Positions 33,816 through 42,705 of a DNA stretch of 48,486 nucleotides are shown here, one piece after another. The stretch spans positions 1 to 48,486 of the forward strand of contig NZ_JABBVZ010000022.1 of assembly GCF_012933365.1 (NCBI RefSeq). Reading direction: 5' to 3'. A program made the translations under genes and the position numbers. Below the pieces are notes generated by a model. That model was not told where the DNA came from. It ran no database searches and worked only from the letters and a program-made list of their open reading frames with translations. The DNA comes from Sulfobacillus harzensis. GTDB lineage: Bacteria > Bacillota > Sulfobacillia > Sulfobacillales > Sulfobacillaceae. Position 1 is the first letter of the stretch; each line of letters opens with the position of its first letter.

Positions 33816-34178
33816 ATGGCGGTGGAAAAGCGCACCGAATGGGGGCAAACGATAATTCACGACGAGGTGCTGGCCGCATTAGCCTCACGGGCGGCACTCA
33901 GCGTTCCTGGTGTGGTGCAGATGAGTCAACATGGATTGGCCGACAACCTAAACAGTTTAGTGCGACATGACATCTTAGCTCGAGGAGTCCGGGTGGATGA
34001 GAGCGGGGACGGCCACTACGATGTGGATCTCTTTTTAATGGTTCAGTACGGGGTGAAAATTGCCCAAGTGGGTCGGCAGGTGGCGGATCGTGTCAACCAG
34101 GCTCTCAAAGAGGCGGTAGGATCCTATCCTGACCATATCGGGATTCATGTTGAAGGAGTTCGGACGATTGAGAACTGA
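33816..34178 (+). CDS. Asp23/Gls24 family envelope stress response protein
   Basis: This 120-residue protein carries the Asp23 pattern: an N-terminal IIHDEVLAALASRAALSVPGVVQMS, the strand YDVDLFLMVQYGVKIAQVGRQVADRV and VGSYPDHIGIHVEGV. It is the counterpart of Bacillus YloU, which sits next to fakA. Family members associate with the membrane or respond to envelope stress; the exact role of YloU-type proteins is unclear. It is divergent from rpmB and ends just before fakA. Confidence 0.9.
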   Translation: MAVEKRTEWGQTIIHDEVLAALASRAALSVPGVVQMSQHGLADNLNSLVRHDILARGVRVDESGDGHYDVDLFLMVQYGVKIAQVGRQVADRVNQALKEAVGSYPDHIGIHVEGVRTIEN

Positions 34179-34188
34179 ACGAGGCAGC

Positions 34189-35604
34189 GTGCCGCTCTGG
34201 CGGTTGTCAGGAGAGTCATGGGCACTATGGATGGAGGGCGCCCTAACGGAGTTGTCCCGATTTCAAGACGTGCTGAATCAGGCCAATCTTTTTCCCGTGG
34301 CGGACGGCGATACCGGACATAATATGGTGAGGACGCTTGAAGCCGCCGTCAAGGCGATACGAGAGGCCGCCCCGGATCGTCTTGATGTGCTGGCGCGGGC
34401 CGCGGCCGACGGTGCCCTGATGGGGGCCCGGGGAAACTCTGGGGTCATTTTGTCCCAGTTGTTGGCTGGATTTGCGGAGGCGATGGAGGGGAAGGCGACG
34501 GCCGAGCCCTTGGACTTTCAAGAGGGGCTCGCCCGTGCCGCCGCGCGGGCTCGTCAGCAGGTGGCCAACCCAGTTGAAGGGACCATTCTTACGGTGGCAG
34601 ACCAGATTGCAACCGGAATTCAAGTGGATGGCGATGTGGTCCAGGGATTGGAATCGGCGGTTGAGGCGGGGGAAAGGGCACTACGACAAACTACCGAAGT
34701 TTTGCCGGTGCTGCGGGGGACAGGCATGGTTGACGCCGGGGCAATGGGCTACGTTGCGCTATTGCGCGGCTGGCTCTTCGCCGCCCGAGGCGAGATAGTC
34801 CTCCCGGGCGTCGACCAAAAGATTTCGTCGGCCGAAAGCCCAGCCCACCCGGCGTTGGAGTCGCCGGAGAGCAACTATTACGACGTGGAAGCGCTCCTAT
34901 ATCATATCCGGCACCCTCACCCCGAGACCTGGCTTCGGGAAGCGCTCACCGCCATTGGCGATTCGGTGGTCATTGCACCGGGTCGGGATCAGATTAAGGT
35001 GCACGTCCACACCGAACAAGCGGTGCCCCTGATGGAAATTTTGACCCGGGTAGGCGATATTCGCCAGATGGAGTGGTTGGACATGCGTGCGCAAGTTGAG
35101 GCGCGCCATCCGGGGTCGAAATTAACGGTGGTGGCTCCCCCAGAGGCCGAGCCGCTGTTTGGGGAGCATGTGCGGGTGATGGACCCGACCGCGGCGGTTG
35201 ATCAGTCCCATCTGATTTGGGTCAACCCAGACTTGGTGCTTGAGCAGGCGGTGGCGGTGGAATCGGTCGCGGAGGCTTTGCACGTCATGGTGGAATATGC
35301 GGACGACGAGGATTGGGAGACCAATCGTGCCCGTATGTTGGAACTTTTGAGCAAGACGACTCGCTACGCGGTGTTTCGCCAGCCGGAAGGCTTTTGGTTT
35401 GACGGCACATGCTATGCAGACCGCGAAGCGCTTCGCATGGGAGTGCAAGAAGCGCTTGAAAAGCTTGGGCCAGGTGTGGTGACTATGTATTTGAGCCACA
35501 AGGCCAGCGGGGAGGAGGCGGCGTTTTGGCAGGAGGCACTGGACGCCGAACTAGTTCCGGTTCCCCAGTCAAACCCTTGGATGGAGATCGTCTGGCAGCC
35601 CTAG
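34189..35604 (+). CDS. fakA: DAK2-domain fatty-acid kinase subunit FakA (YloV-like)
   Basis: This protein of about 471 residues has an N-terminal DAK2/DhaL kinase domain: NLFPVADGDTGHNM with the magnesium-binding aspartates, ARGNSGVILSQLLAG, and GTILTVAD. A C-terminal half follows, containing GDSVVIAPGRDQIKVHVHTE. FakA phosphorylates fatty acids bound to FakB. It is shorter than the usual 550 residues. No FakB (DegV) gene lies nearby. The GTG at 34189 has GAGG four bases upstream and gives a normal N terminus; ATG at 34147 would add 14 residues. Confidence 0.88.
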   Translation: MPLWRLSGESWALWMEGALTELSRFQDVLNQANLFPVADGDTGHNMVRTLEAAVKAIREAAPDRLDVLARAAADGALMGARGNSGVILSQLLAGFAEAMEGKATAEPLDFQEGLARAAARARQQVANPVEGTILTVADQIATGIQVDGDVVQGLESAVEAGERALRQTTEVLPVLRGTGMVDAGAMGYVALLRGWLFAARGEIVLPGVDQKISSAESPAHPALESPESNYYDVEALLYHIRHPHPETWLREALTAIGDSVVIAPGRDQIKVHVHTEQAVPLMEILTRVGDIRQMEWLDMRAQVEARHPGSKLTVVAPPEAEPLFGEHVRVMDPTAAVDQSHLIWVNPDLVLEQAVAVESVAEALHVMVEYADDEDWETNRARMLELLSKTTRYAVFRQPEGFWFDGTCYADREALRMGVQEALEKLGPGVVTMYLSHKASGEEAAFWQEALDAELVPVPQSNPWMEIVWQP

Positions 35605-37649
35605 CGCTGGGCGATTCCATCGGACGGGTTCCGGGGGTGGGGCCCAAACGGGCCCAAGATTTGGCAAAGCTTGGGGTCGACACCGTGCAAGACTTGGCCA
35701 CGTTGTGGCCCCGTCGTCACTTGGATCGCACAACTCTCACACCGATACGCGACTTGCAATCTGGCACTGTAGCAACCATCAGGGGCCGCGTGGAGGCGCT
35801 GAACGAAAGATTCACGGGTCGCGGGCAGAGCGTACTTAAGGTGCGTATCGGCGATTCAAGCGGACATGTCGAAGCCACCTTCTTTCATGCCCGCTGGATT
35901 AAGCGTCAATTGGCTCCCGGGACAGAGGTGATGCTTTCTGGCCGCATAGAGTCATTTCGGGGACGACCGACCATGACCCATCCCGATTTGGATGTGCTGT
36001 CCTCAGGGGAAACACCCCGACTAGGCCTGGTGCCGGTCTATCCCTTGGCAGGCGACTTAAAACAACGGTTTATGCAGGATTTGCTGTCCCGCGTGATTCC
36101 CCATCTGGTTTACAAAATGGCCGATCCGCTGCCCGAGTCGCTTAAGGCGGAAGAACACCTGGCCGATCGCGCCTGGGCGATCTTGCATCAGCACTTCCCG
36201 GAAACGTTGGAGGATTTGGAGCGTTCCCGCCGACGGCTGGTATTCGATGAATTTTTGCGGATGTCTTTGGCGGTGTTGTGGTTGCATCGCGCCGACGGCC
36301 AGCATTATGCGCCAAAGCTTAATCCGGACAACCCCCTTTTGCGGCGGTTTCTTGAAGCCTTGCCATTTGACTTAACCGACGGCCAGAAAGACGCCTGGAG
36401 GGACATTCGCCGCGACCTAGGAGCGAGCAAACCGATGGCGCGTCTTTTGCAGGGGGATGTGGGCTCAGGAAAAACCATGCTGGCGGCGCTCTCGATGCTG
36501 ACGGCCGTCGGAAGCGGCTATCAAGCAGCGATGATGGCCCCCACCGAACTTCTGGCAGAGCAGCATGCCCTTTCGTTGGAAAAGCTGATGGAGCCGTTGG
36601 GAATTCCCGTTCTGCTGGTGACTGGACGGCCGGGACGAGAGCGCGAAGTCACGTATTCCCGTTTGGCCTCCGATGAGCCCTTGATTGCCATTGGGACCCA
36701 AGCGCTGGTATCGGAAAGGGTGAGCTTCGGACGTCTCGGCGTGGTGGTGGTGGATGAGCAGCACCGGTTTGGAGTGCGGCAGCGGGCCGATTTAAGCCAA
36801 AAGGGGTTGTTTCCTCACATGTTGGTGATGACGGCCACGCCCATTCCCCGCACGCTTGCGCTGACCGTCTATGGGGATCTCGAGGTTTCGCAGATTCGCG
36901 GCCTGCCGCCTGGACGGCAGCCAATTCAGACGGTCCACGTCCCCATGAAGGAGCGCCGGGCGGCCTATCAAAAGGTGCTCGAAGCGGTCAAGGGTGGTCG
37001 GCAAGCTTATGTCATCTGCCCGTTGGTGGAAGAAAGCGAGGAAAGTCAAGGGCGGGCGGCCACGCTACTTGCGGAGGGCATGCAAAAGCTGCCTGGATGG
37101 CGGGTAGGTCTGATTCACGGCCGTATGAGCGCCCAAGAAAAGTCCACCGTGATGGAGGCGTTTCGCGAACATCGACTCGATGTGCTCGTGGGCACCACCA
37201 TTCTGGAAGTGGGGGTGGACGTACCCAATGCCACGGTGGTTGTAATTGAGGGGGCGGATCGGTTTGGGTTGGCGCAGCTGCATCAGTTGCGAGGTCGCGT
37301 GGGGCGAGGCTCCCATGCGTCAGCCTGCTACCTCTTAGCGGATCCGGCGACGGCAGAAGGGGAAGCCCGGATTCAGGCAATGACGGAGACCCAGGATGGA
37401 TTGATATTGGCCGAACGGGACTTGGAGATACGGGGGCCGGGAGAAGTGCTGGGTATGCGCCAGCATGGTGTGGCGGGATTTCAATTGGCCAATCCGCTAA
37501 AGGACTTGGCGCTGTTGGAGCGGGCCCGCGAAAGGGCTCGCCATATATTGACGGCGGATCCCGGACTGACCCATCCCGACCATGCTGGCCTGAAAAACTG
37601 GGTCTTTGAGGCATTGGAGGCAGCGTTGCCCAGTCATGTGCTACACTAG
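35526..37649 (+). CDS. recG: ATP-dependent DNA helicase RecG
   Basis: This 707-residue helicase regresses stalled forks and branch-migrates Holliday junctions. An N-terminal helix-hairpin-helix (RVPGVGPKRAQDLAKLG) and a wedge OB fold (TVATIRGRVEALNERFT) precede the SF2 core: Walker A GDVGSGKTML, DEQH in VVDEQHRFGVRQR, TATPIPRTL, and QLRGRVGRG. The TRG-like segment follows near the C terminus. The start is TTG at 35526 with GGGGAGGAGG upstream, inside fakA (79-bp overlap). Confidence 0.95.
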   Translation: MAGGTGRRTSSGSPVKPLDGDRLAALALGDSIGRVPGVGPKRAQDLAKLGVDTVQDLATLWPRRHLDRTTLTPIRDLQSGTVATIRGRVEALNERFTGRGQSVLKVRIGDSSGHVEATFFHARWIKRQLAPGTEVMLSGRIESFRGRPTMTHPDLDVLSSGETPRLGLVPVYPLAGDLKQRFMQDLLSRVIPHLVYKMADPLPESLKAEEHLADRAWAILHQHFPETLEDLERSRRRLVFDEFLRMSLAVLWLHRADGQHYAPKLNPDNPLLRRFLEALPFDLTDGQKDAWRDIRRDLGASKPMARLLQGDVGSGKTMLAALSMLTAVGSGYQAAMMAPTELLAEQHALSLEKLMEPLGIPVLLVTGRPGREREVTYSRLASDEPLIAIGTQALVSERVSFGRLGVVVVDEQHRFGVRQRADLSQKGLFPHMLVMTATPIPRTLALTVYGDLEVSQIRGLPPGRQPIQTVHVPMKERRAAYQKVLEAVKGGRQAYVICPLVEESEESQGRAATLLAEGMQKLPGWRVGLIHGRMSAQEKSTVMEAFREHRLDVLVGTTILEVGVDVPNATVVVIEGADRFGLAQLHQLRGRVGRGSHASACYLLADPATAEGEARIQAMTETQDGLILAERDLEIRGPGEVLGMRQHGVAGFQLANPLKDLALLERARERARHILTADPGLTHPDHAGLKNWVFEALEAALPSHVLH

Positions 37650-37682
37650 CGGCAAGCAACCGGACAGAGGAGCGGATGCCGA

Positions 37683-37997
37683 ATGGCTTCACAGTCTCAT
37701 GTCGCCGGGCCCCAATGGACCTTTTTGACCAATTACGCCCATGTTTTGGTACTAATGGCTGAAGAGCCGATGGTACGGACGCGGGATCTGGCGCTCAGAG
37801 TCGGAATTACCGAACGGGCGGTGCAGCGCATCGTGGCTGACTTGGTTGACGCGGGGTATGTGACCCGCCAGCGCATCGGACGGCGCAATCGCTACGTCAT
37901 TCAGCGCGACCGCTCGCTGCGCCACCCTGTGGAGGCCGGATTTACTTTGGGAGACCTCCTTCAGTTTGTGGAGGCCAAGCGATGCGCGTCCTCTTGA
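37683..37997 (+). CDS. Winged helix-turn-helix protein (MarR/ArsR-like)
   Basis: This 104-residue protein has one winged helix: helix-turn-helix residues VRTRDLALRVGITERAVQRIVADLV and a wing GYVTRQRIGRRNRYVIQ. No ligand or metal-binding site is visible. Similar stand-alone helix-turn-helix proteins are common in Gram-positives, often of unknown target. It sits between recG and the trp operon. The trp promoter -35 lies at its very 3' end, so it may be the last gene of the recG transcript rather than a trp regulator. Confidence 0.7.
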   Translation: MASQSHVAGPQWTFLTNYAHVLVLMAEEPMVRTRDLALRVGITERAVQRIVADLVDAGYVTRQRIGRRNRYVIQRDRSLRHPVEAGFTLGDLLQFVEAKRCASS

Positions 37998-38022
37998 CAG
38001 ACGAGTCCGCTCCTGTTATGGT
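37994..38022 (+). promoter_or_regulatory. Promoter of the trp T-box/trpEGDCFBA operon
   Basis: A perfect TTGACA (37994-37999), a 17-bp spacer and TATGGT (38017-38022) lie about 300 bp before trpE. Transcription would begin just upstream of the T-box leader. Confidence 0.7.
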
Positions 38023-38042
38023 AGCATTAATAATTCGACAGG

Positions 38043-38304
38043 CGATGAATGGGAAGAGTATCCGCGAGATAACCTGGAAGCGAGCTGGGGATGGTGTAAG
38101 CCCGGCAGGGGAGGCGCGGTGAATGGTCCCAGGAGCTGCTACCCGAATCAAGTAGGCGTAGCCGGACTCTTCCTCCGTTAACCAGGAAGGCGTATCGGAT
38201 TGGCTTAGTCAGTCCCGTATGGCAAAGAGAGGCCTTTGGCCTAATTGGGGTGGCACCGCGGAGTAACCTTCGTCCCTTTGGGGGATCGAAGGTTTAATTA
38301 TTTT
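38043..38304 (+). promoter_or_regulatory. T-box riboswitch, tryptophan-type
   Basis: The leader has GATGAATGGGAAGAGTA at its 5' end and a specifier loop held between GGGA/TCCC (38051-38054, 38127-38130) and CCGCG/CGCGG (38062-38066, 38115-38119). The right side of the loop reads TGAATGG, giving the specifier codon TGG (38124-38126). The antiterminator core GGGGTGGCACCGCGG is at 38247-38261. Its UGGC bulge would pair with a tRNA ending GCCA, as tRNA-Trp does. The terminator pairs AACCTTCG with CGAAGGTT (38265-38294) and is followed by a T-rich run. Uncharged tRNA-Trp should thus switch on the trp operon. Confidence 0.92.
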
Positions 38305-38318
38305 GCGGAGGGAATAAT

Positions 38319-39767
38319 TTGGAGACGTTGTTCGAGCGGTCGGGAGAGCAAATCTGGGATGACGGGAATACGGAACACGTGGCCGTAGTGCGGCGATATG
38401 CGGTGGATCAATTGACCCCCATTTCCGCATACCTGCGCCTGCGCCCGCTGGGTGCGCACACCTTGTTGGAGAGTGTCGAAGGGGATGACAAGATTGCCCG
38501 TTTTTCCTTTATTGCTGTGGGAGAATGGGCACGACTTTTAGAATCTGGCGGCCAAGGGGTATTAGTCAGTCAGAAGGGCACCGAGGTGGACGCCGATCCG
38601 CTCAAGCTGATGCGTAAGCAGCAGGAACGTCAGCGTATTGCGGTACCCCAAACCGTGGAGTTGCCGTTTGTGGGTGGCGCGGTGGGCTACTTTGCCTATG
38701 ATTGGGTGCGGCTTTTGGAGCGGTTGCCGCGTCGTCACCAAGCGCGTGGCCCGGCTTGGGAGTGGGTATGGCCTAAGGCTGTGGCGGCGTTCGATCATCG
38801 CCGCCAAGAGTTGACGGTGATTGTTGAAACGTCCCGCGATCAGGTTGATCAGGGGCGTGCACGGCTTGAGATTTTGGTCGACGCGCTGCGTCAGCCGTTA
38901 ATGTTGGCCGAACCTCAGGTGCGGGCACGCACTCCGGTTGAGTCCACCGTGGAGAAAGACCAGTATCTGGCTATGGTGGCGACGGCCCAGGAATACATCC
39001 GTGCGGGCGACATCTTTCAAGTGGTGCTCTCGCAACGGATGGGGGCGCGTATTACCGGGGATCCCTTCAATCTCTATCGGCGTCTTCGCCATGTGAATCC
39101 GTCGCCCTATCTGTTCTATGTGGACACCCCGCGTCGCATCTTGGCGGGAGCCTCGCCGGAGATGCTAGTTCGGGTGGAGCAGGGCGTGGCGATTAACCGC
39201 CCTATTGCCGGCACACGGCCGCGAGGCCGGTCGGCCGAGGAGGATGCCCGTCTTTGGGAGGACTTGTTAAATGACCCCAAGGAGCGAGCCGAACACGTCA
39301 TGTTGGTGGACTTGGCCCGAAACGATTTGGGCCGCATTTCGGAATACGGTTCGGTCACAGTGGAGTCCTTCATGCAAAAAGAGTTGTACTCCCATGTGAT
39401 CCATATGGTCTCCGAGGTGCAGGGGAAGATTGCGAAGGGCTATGACGCCTTGGATGTTTTGGCGGCGTCGTTTCCGGCCGGGACATTAACCGGAGCACCT
39501 AAAGTGCGGGCCATGGAAATCATTGAGGAGCTGGAGCCCACGGCTCGCGGAGCCTACGGCGGCGTGGTGGGGTATTGGTCGCACCGCGGCGATTTGGACG
39601 CGTGCATTACCATCCGCACCTTAGAAATTGAGGATGATGCCGCTTACGTCCAAGCGGGTGGCGGAATCGTGGCCGATTCCGACCCAGCTACCGAATATCA
39701 AGAGTCACTCAACAAGGCGGCGGCGGCGCTCAAGGTGCTCGAGCCTGGCGAGGAGGAATGGCTATGA
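38319..39767 (+). CDS. trpE: Anthranilate synthase component I
   Basis: This 482-residue enzyme makes anthranilate from chorismate with ammonia from TrpG. The LLES motif near the N terminus (HTLLESVEG) is the site that binds tryptophan for feedback inhibition. The C-terminal chorismate-binding domain has IFQVVLSQR, RPIAGTRPRG, DLARNDLGR, SFPAGTLTGAPKVRAME and YVQAGGGIVADSDP. The start is TTG at 38319, with GGAGGG six bases upstream. It follows the T-box terminator by about 15 bp. Confidence 0.96.
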   Translation: METLFERSGEQIWDDGNTEHVAVVRRYAVDQLTPISAYLRLRPLGAHTLLESVEGDDKIARFSFIAVGEWARLLESGGQGVLVSQKGTEVDADPLKLMRKQQERQRIAVPQTVELPFVGGAVGYFAYDWVRLLERLPRRHQARGPAWEWVWPKAVAAFDHRRQELTVIVETSRDQVDQGRARLEILVDALRQPLMLAEPQVRARTPVESTVEKDQYLAMVATAQEYIRAGDIFQVVLSQRMGARITGDPFNLYRRLRHVNPSPYLFYVDTPRRILAGASPEMLVRVEQGVAINRPIAGTRPRGRSAEEDARLWEDLLNDPKERAEHVMLVDLARNDLGRISEYGSVTVESFMQKELYSHVIHMVSEVQGKIAKGYDALDVLAASFPAGTLTGAPKVRAMEIIEELEPTARGAYGGVVGYWSHRGDLDACITIRTLEIEDDAAYVQAGGGIVADSDPATEYQESLNKAAAALKVLEPGEEEWL

Positions 39768-40348
39768 TTCTGGTTATTGATAATTACGACTCGTTCACCT
39801 ACAACTTGGTCCAGTATCTCGGCCAGATGAGCCCGGTGACGGTGCGCCGCAATGATGCCGTGAGCGTGGAGCAGGTTGGTGCGCTCAACCCGGACGGTAT
39901 TGTGATTTCCCCGGGCCCCGGCCGTGCGGAGGACGCCGGCATTTCGGTCGATTTAATCCGACAGTTGGGGGCTCAGATCCCCATTTTAGGGGTGTGCTTA
40001 GGCCATCAGGCGATAGCCGTAGCCTATGGCGGAAGGGTGGTTCCAGCTAGCCGTCTGATGCACGGCAAAGCTGACTGGGTACGCCACCAGGGGCGAGGAC
40101 TTTTGAAAAATCTTCCCCAGCCGTTTTTAGCGGGCCGATACCATTCGCTCATGGTGGACGTTGCAGGAGTTCCGGATTTGGTGGTGGATGCCGACTCTGA
40201 GGACGGGACGGTAATGGCTATCTCACATCGAGACTACCCAGTGTACGGCATCCAATTTCATCCTGAGTCGGTGCTCACCGCCGAGGGAATGACCATTTTA
40301 GCTCATTTCGTCGATTGTACGGCAAAGATCGAGGGGGTGCATGCATGA
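39764..40348 (+). CDS. trpG: Anthranilate synthase component II (glutamine amidotransferase)
   Basis: This 194-residue class I amidotransferase supplies ammonia to TrpE (or to aminodeoxychorismate synthase, as a shared PabA). The catalytic triad is visible: Cys in LGVCLGHQAIA, and His and Glu in QFHPESVLT. I chose the ATG at 39764, which overlaps the trpE stop (ATGA) and lies seven bases after AGGAGG; the ATG at 39758 is too close to that site. No pabB is seen nearby. Confidence 0.95.
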   Translation: MILVIDNYDSFTYNLVQYLGQMSPVTVRRNDAVSVEQVGALNPDGIVISPGPGRAEDAGISVDLIRQLGAQIPILGVCLGHQAIAVAYGGRVVPASRLMHGKADWVRHQGRGLLKNLPQPFLAGRYHSLMVDVAGVPDLVVDADSEDGTVMAISHRDYPVYGIQFHPESVLTAEGMTILAHFVDCTAKIEGVHA

Positions 40349-41385
40349 GCGAGGCCATGATTGAAAGTTTAGAGCTGCTGAGTCGCGGTCAAGCCTTAAC
40401 GGTCGACCAAGCATATCGTCTGATGGACGCCATTATGGCGGGTCAGGCGAGCCCGGCGCAAATTGGGGGTGCCTTGATGGCATTGCGAGTGCGCGGGGAA
40501 ACGGTCGAGGAGTTGACCGGATTTGCCCGTGCTATGCGCGACCACGCCACCCCAGTAGCGGTACGCCAGCATCCCCTGATTGACACCTGCGGCACGGGGG
40601 GAGACCGTTCCTTCACTTTTAATGTGTCGACGGTGTCAGCCTTTGTGGTGGCGGGTGCCGGTCTTCATGTGGCGAAGCACGGCAATCGCTCAGCCACCTC
40701 CAAAAGTGGTAGCGCGGATTTGCTGGAAGCGTTGGGGGTGGAGCTAAGCTCGGAGCCCGATCGGGTCGCGGACTTGATTGATGAGGTGGGATTTGGATTT
40801 CTGTTCGCGCAACACGTGCATACCTCCATGCGGCATGCCGGTCCGGTGCGCCGGGAATTGGGGGTACGGACGGTGTTCAATCTCTTAGGGCCGTTGACCA
40901 ATCCGTGTGCACCGGAGTACCAATTGCTGGGCGTTTTCGCCGCCGAATGGGTGCGGCCTATCGCCGAAGTGCTGGGGCAATTGGGGGTGCGCCGTGCCAT
41001 GGTGGTGCATGGCCATGGCGGACTGGACGAGGTGTCCTTATCCGGTCCGACTCGCTTTTGTCTGGTGGAGGGCACTACGGTTCAGGAAGGGGAATTGACG
41101 CCCGAGGACTTGGGACTTTCGCGCTATGCGCCAGGCTCCTTTGTGGGGGGCGAGCCTGCCACAAACGCCATCATTTGCCAGAACATCCTGGGCAACGCGG
41201 CACCTGGACCGCATCTGGACATGGTGTTGGCCAATGCGGGCGTGGCGCTCTATGTAGGCGGTGTGGTCCCCTCTCCCAAGGATGGGGTGGCTTTGGCACG
41301 CCAGGTGATTCAAGAAGGCAAGGCACTTCACGTGCTGGAACAGCTGGTGGCGGCGTCGCACCTGCAGCAGCGGAGGGATGCGTAA
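40345..41385 (+). CDS. trpD: Anthranilate phosphoribosyltransferase
   Basis: This 346-residue enzyme transfers phosphoribose to anthranilate. The family motifs DTCGTGGDRSFTFNVST (PRPP-binding GTGGD) and KHGNRSATSKSGSADLLEALG are clear, with RRELGVRTVFNLLGPLTNP later. I chose the ATG at 40345, overlapping the trpG stop by four bases (ATGA), with GAGGGGGTG upstream. The frame back to 40315 lacks a site. Confidence 0.95.
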   Translation: MSEAMIESLELLSRGQALTVDQAYRLMDAIMAGQASPAQIGGALMALRVRGETVEELTGFARAMRDHATPVAVRQHPLIDTCGTGGDRSFTFNVSTVSAFVVAGAGLHVAKHGNRSATSKSGSADLLEALGVELSSEPDRVADLIDEVGFGFLFAQHVHTSMRHAGPVRRELGVRTVFNLLGPLTNPCAPEYQLLGVFAAEWVRPIAEVLGQLGVRRAMVVHGHGGLDEVSLSGPTRFCLVEGTTVQEGELTPEDLGLSRYAPGSFVGGEPATNAIICQNILGNAAPGPHLDMVLANAGVALYVGGVVPSPKDGVALARQVIQEGKALHVLEQLVAASHLQQRRDA

Positions 41386-42146
41386 TGTTTTTGGATTCGA
41401 TTGTCGGTCGCGTGGATGAACGGGTCAAGGCACTTCGGACTCAGGCTGAGCGTCTTGAGAAAGTGGCAGCCAGCATGACGCCGGTTCGCTCCTTGGCCCA
41501 GGCGCTGAGCGCATCTCCCGACCGGGTTTCGATAATCGCCGAGTGCAAGCAGAAATCCCCCTCTAAAGGATGGCTAACCCATCACTATGACCCCCAAGCT
41601 TTAGCGCGCCAGTATCAGGAGGATGGCGCCAGCGCCATCTCCGTTCTGACAGAACCCTATTTCTTTGCCGGCGATTTGGAGCATTTGAAGGCGGTTAAAG
41701 CGTCGGTGGACCTGCCGGTGTTGCGCAAGGACTTTGTCCGCGATCCGCTGCAGTTAGTGGAGGCGCGGGCTGCGGGAGCCGATGCCGCCCTACTGATTGT
41801 ACGCATCGTCGATGATGTGGAGCTTCACGATCTCTATCAAGCGGCTGCGGCGCTCAACCTCGAGGTGCTGGTGGAGATTCATTCCCCGTCGGAAGCCGAG
41901 CGCGCCTTGAAATTAAATCCTCGCATCATCGGCGTGAATAATCGCGATTTAGACTCCTTTGAGACCCGTCTCAGCTTTTCAGAGGAGATGGCCCATGTCA
42001 TTCCAGCCGATGTTATCCGGGTGAGCGAAAGCGGCATCCAGTCGGTTGAGGATTTGCACCGCATTCAGGATTGGGGATATCAAGCAGCCCTGGTGGGTGA
42101 GAGCTTAGTTAAGGGGAGCGGGTTGCTTCGTGGCTACCAAGATTAA
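41385..42146 (+). CDS. trpC: Indole-3-glycerol phosphate synthase
   Basis: This 253-residue TIM barrel closes the pyrrole ring. Visible are IIAECKQKSPSKGWL (substrate-binding lysines and serine), VLRKDFVRDPLQLVEARAAGADAALLI, EVLVEIHSPSEAERAL, GVNNRDLDSFE and ISESGI-like RVSESGIQSVED. The ATG at 41385 overlaps the trpD stop (TAATG), with CGGAGGG seven bases upstream. The same frame is open 480 bp further upstream inside trpD, but that is a shadow. Confidence 0.95.
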   Translation: MFLDSIVGRVDERVKALRTQAERLEKVAASMTPVRSLAQALSASPDRVSIIAECKQKSPSKGWLTHHYDPQALARQYQEDGASAISVLTEPYFFAGDLEHLKAVKASVDLPVLRKDFVRDPLQLVEARAAGADAALLIVRIVDDVELHDLYQAAAALNLEVLVEIHSPSEAERALKLNPRIIGVNNRDLDSFETRLSFSEEMAHVIPADVIRVSESGIQSVEDLHRIQDWGYQAALVGESLVKGSGLLRGYQD

Positions 42147-42705
42147 AATTTGCGGAGTCCGCGATGCCGGGACGGCCGACGCGGCGCTGGCCCTCGGTGC
42201 GGATTTTATTGGTTTGGTGCTCACTCCGAGCCGTCGACAGATTGGCGTTGAGGCAGCACAACAGATTATTCGGGCCCTGCCTCAGGGGCGGTTTGTTGCC
42301 GTCGGTCAGAACGTGGATGAGACCCTCTTTGAGGAGATGTTGGGATTGGGCGTCTGGGGAGTGCAGCTGCATGGCAGGACGCCCCGCGATTGGGTGAGGC
42401 GAGCCCATCAACGCCAGATACGGGCGCTGGCGACCTGGCTTAACCCGGAGGCTGACGTTGTGCTTTTAGATGGAGTAGAGCCTGGGAGTGGGAAAACTCG
42501 GGACTGGCAGCGGCCCTCATGGCCCCGGGATGTGTGGATTGCTGGAGGCTTGTCGCCAGACAACGTGCGCCAGGTCGTGCGTGAGGTAGCGCCCAATGGG
42601 GTGGATGTCTCCAGTGGTGTGGAGGTTGACGGGACAAAAAGTGTAGTGCGGATTCAGCGTTTTATTGAGGAGGTGCGACATGGCGACGACGAAAAGCGTG
42701 CCTGA
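42130..42705 (+). CDS. trpF: Phosphoribosylanthranilate isomerase
   Basis: This 191-residue TIM barrel catalyses the Amadori rearrangement before TrpC. The N terminus [11 protein letters not shown] carries the catalytic cysteine, and [16 protein letters not shown] and [15 protein letters not shown] are typical TrpF blocks with the catalytic-site aspartate region. The start is GTG at 42130, overlapping trpC by 17 bp. It overlaps trpB by 26 bp at its end. Confidence 0.93.
   Translation: MATKIKICGVRDAGTADAALALGADFIGLVLTPSRRQIGVEAAQQIIRALPQGRFVAVGQNVDETLFEEMLGLGVWGVQLHGRTPRDWVRRAHQRQIRALATWLNPEADVVLLDGVEPGSGKTRDWQRPSWPRDVWIAGGLSPDNVRQVVREVAPNGVDVSSGVEVDGTKSVVRIQRFIEEVRHGDDEKRA

Noticed and set aside
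37012-37692. Minus-strand frame of 226 codons opposite the recG 3' half
   Set aside because: Pro/Arg/Ser-rich shadow of conserved RecG helicase motifs.
40905-41384. 160-codon upstream extension of trpC
   Set aside because: It runs through trpD in another frame; trpC homology begins exactly at the ATG at 41385, which has a good ribosome site.
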